Shown here: piece after piece, positions 23,377 to 23,417 of the stretch
Layout: each line of letters starts with the position of its first letter
Numbering within the stretch: position 1 is the stretch's first letter
DNA from: an uncultured Collinsella sp.
Lineage (GTDB): Bacteria > Actinomycetota > Coriobacteriia > Coriobacteriales > Coriobacteriaceae
DNA length: 23,417 bases
Assembly (NCBI GenBank): GCA_900766165.1
Contig: CAAFUK010000119.1
Location: 1 to 23,417 of the forward strand
Reading direction: 5' to 3'
Notes under the pieces: generated by a model
What the model was told of the DNA's origin: nothing
What the model saw: only the letters and a program-made list of their open reading frames with translations
Database searches by the model: none
Translations under genes and position numbers: made by a program

Positions 23377-23417
23377 CCGTGCGTCACCCCACTGGCCCCC
23401 ATATGCCTACACAAGTG

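Overview
The window is high-GC bacterial DNA, most probably from an actinobacterium of the class Coriobacteriia, and Collinsella-like. The grounds are GC-rich codon use, the serC-serA pair, and short dispersed intergenic motifs I associate with Collinsella from memory. The genus is an inference. No tRNA, rRNA, CRISPR array or transposase gene was seen.

Layout. The left flank (1-2905) carries a metallophosphatase (minus strand) and, divergently, a CPA1-type cation/proton antiporter. A 326-bp gap follows (2906-3231) with two copies of a dispersed motif and a 123-bp inverted-repeat element. The main body (about 3232-19444) is one long minus-strand array. Read in its own direction it is brxA, brxB, brxC, pglX (N-terminal part), a HEPN-motif gene, pglX (C-terminal part), pglZ, brxL, a 454-aa gene of unknown function and a 63-aa gene of unknown function. 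The six core genes are those of a type 1 BREX phage-defence system. The right flank (19751-22416, plus strand) has a short antitoxin-like remnant, serC and serA, closed by a strong intrinsic terminator. Last is a minus-strand PD-(D/E)xK-like protein that may be 5'-damaged.

Unusual points in the BREX locus. (1) PglX, normally one protein of about 1200 aa, is encoded as two proteins (819 aa and 322 aa) that together appear to contain the whole family. (2) A 230-aa gene with an RNxxxH motif (RNALAH, the signature of HEPN ribonucleases) sits exactly in the break. (3) The DNA from about 11035 to 12425, covering the PglX target-recognition region plus the HEPN gene, is AT-rich (about 30-45% GC in sampled lines, against about 60% around it) with a sharp left edge. 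This suggests that specificity region and HEPN gene arrived together. (4) A good internal promoter lies between the HEPN gene and the PglX C-terminal gene. (5) A run of ten G residues (minus strand) lies at the start of brxA. An upstream GTG with a well-placed ribosome binding site would be in frame with brxA at 9 or 12 G but not at 10, so the whole operon may be phase-variable at its first gene.

Working model (inference): BrxA, BrxB, BrxC, both PglX parts, PglZ and BrxL form the methylation and phage-exclusion machinery. The HEPN protein would be a nested second line, an RNA-cleaving effector that travels with the PglX specificity module. The G tract would switch the system between cells of a population.
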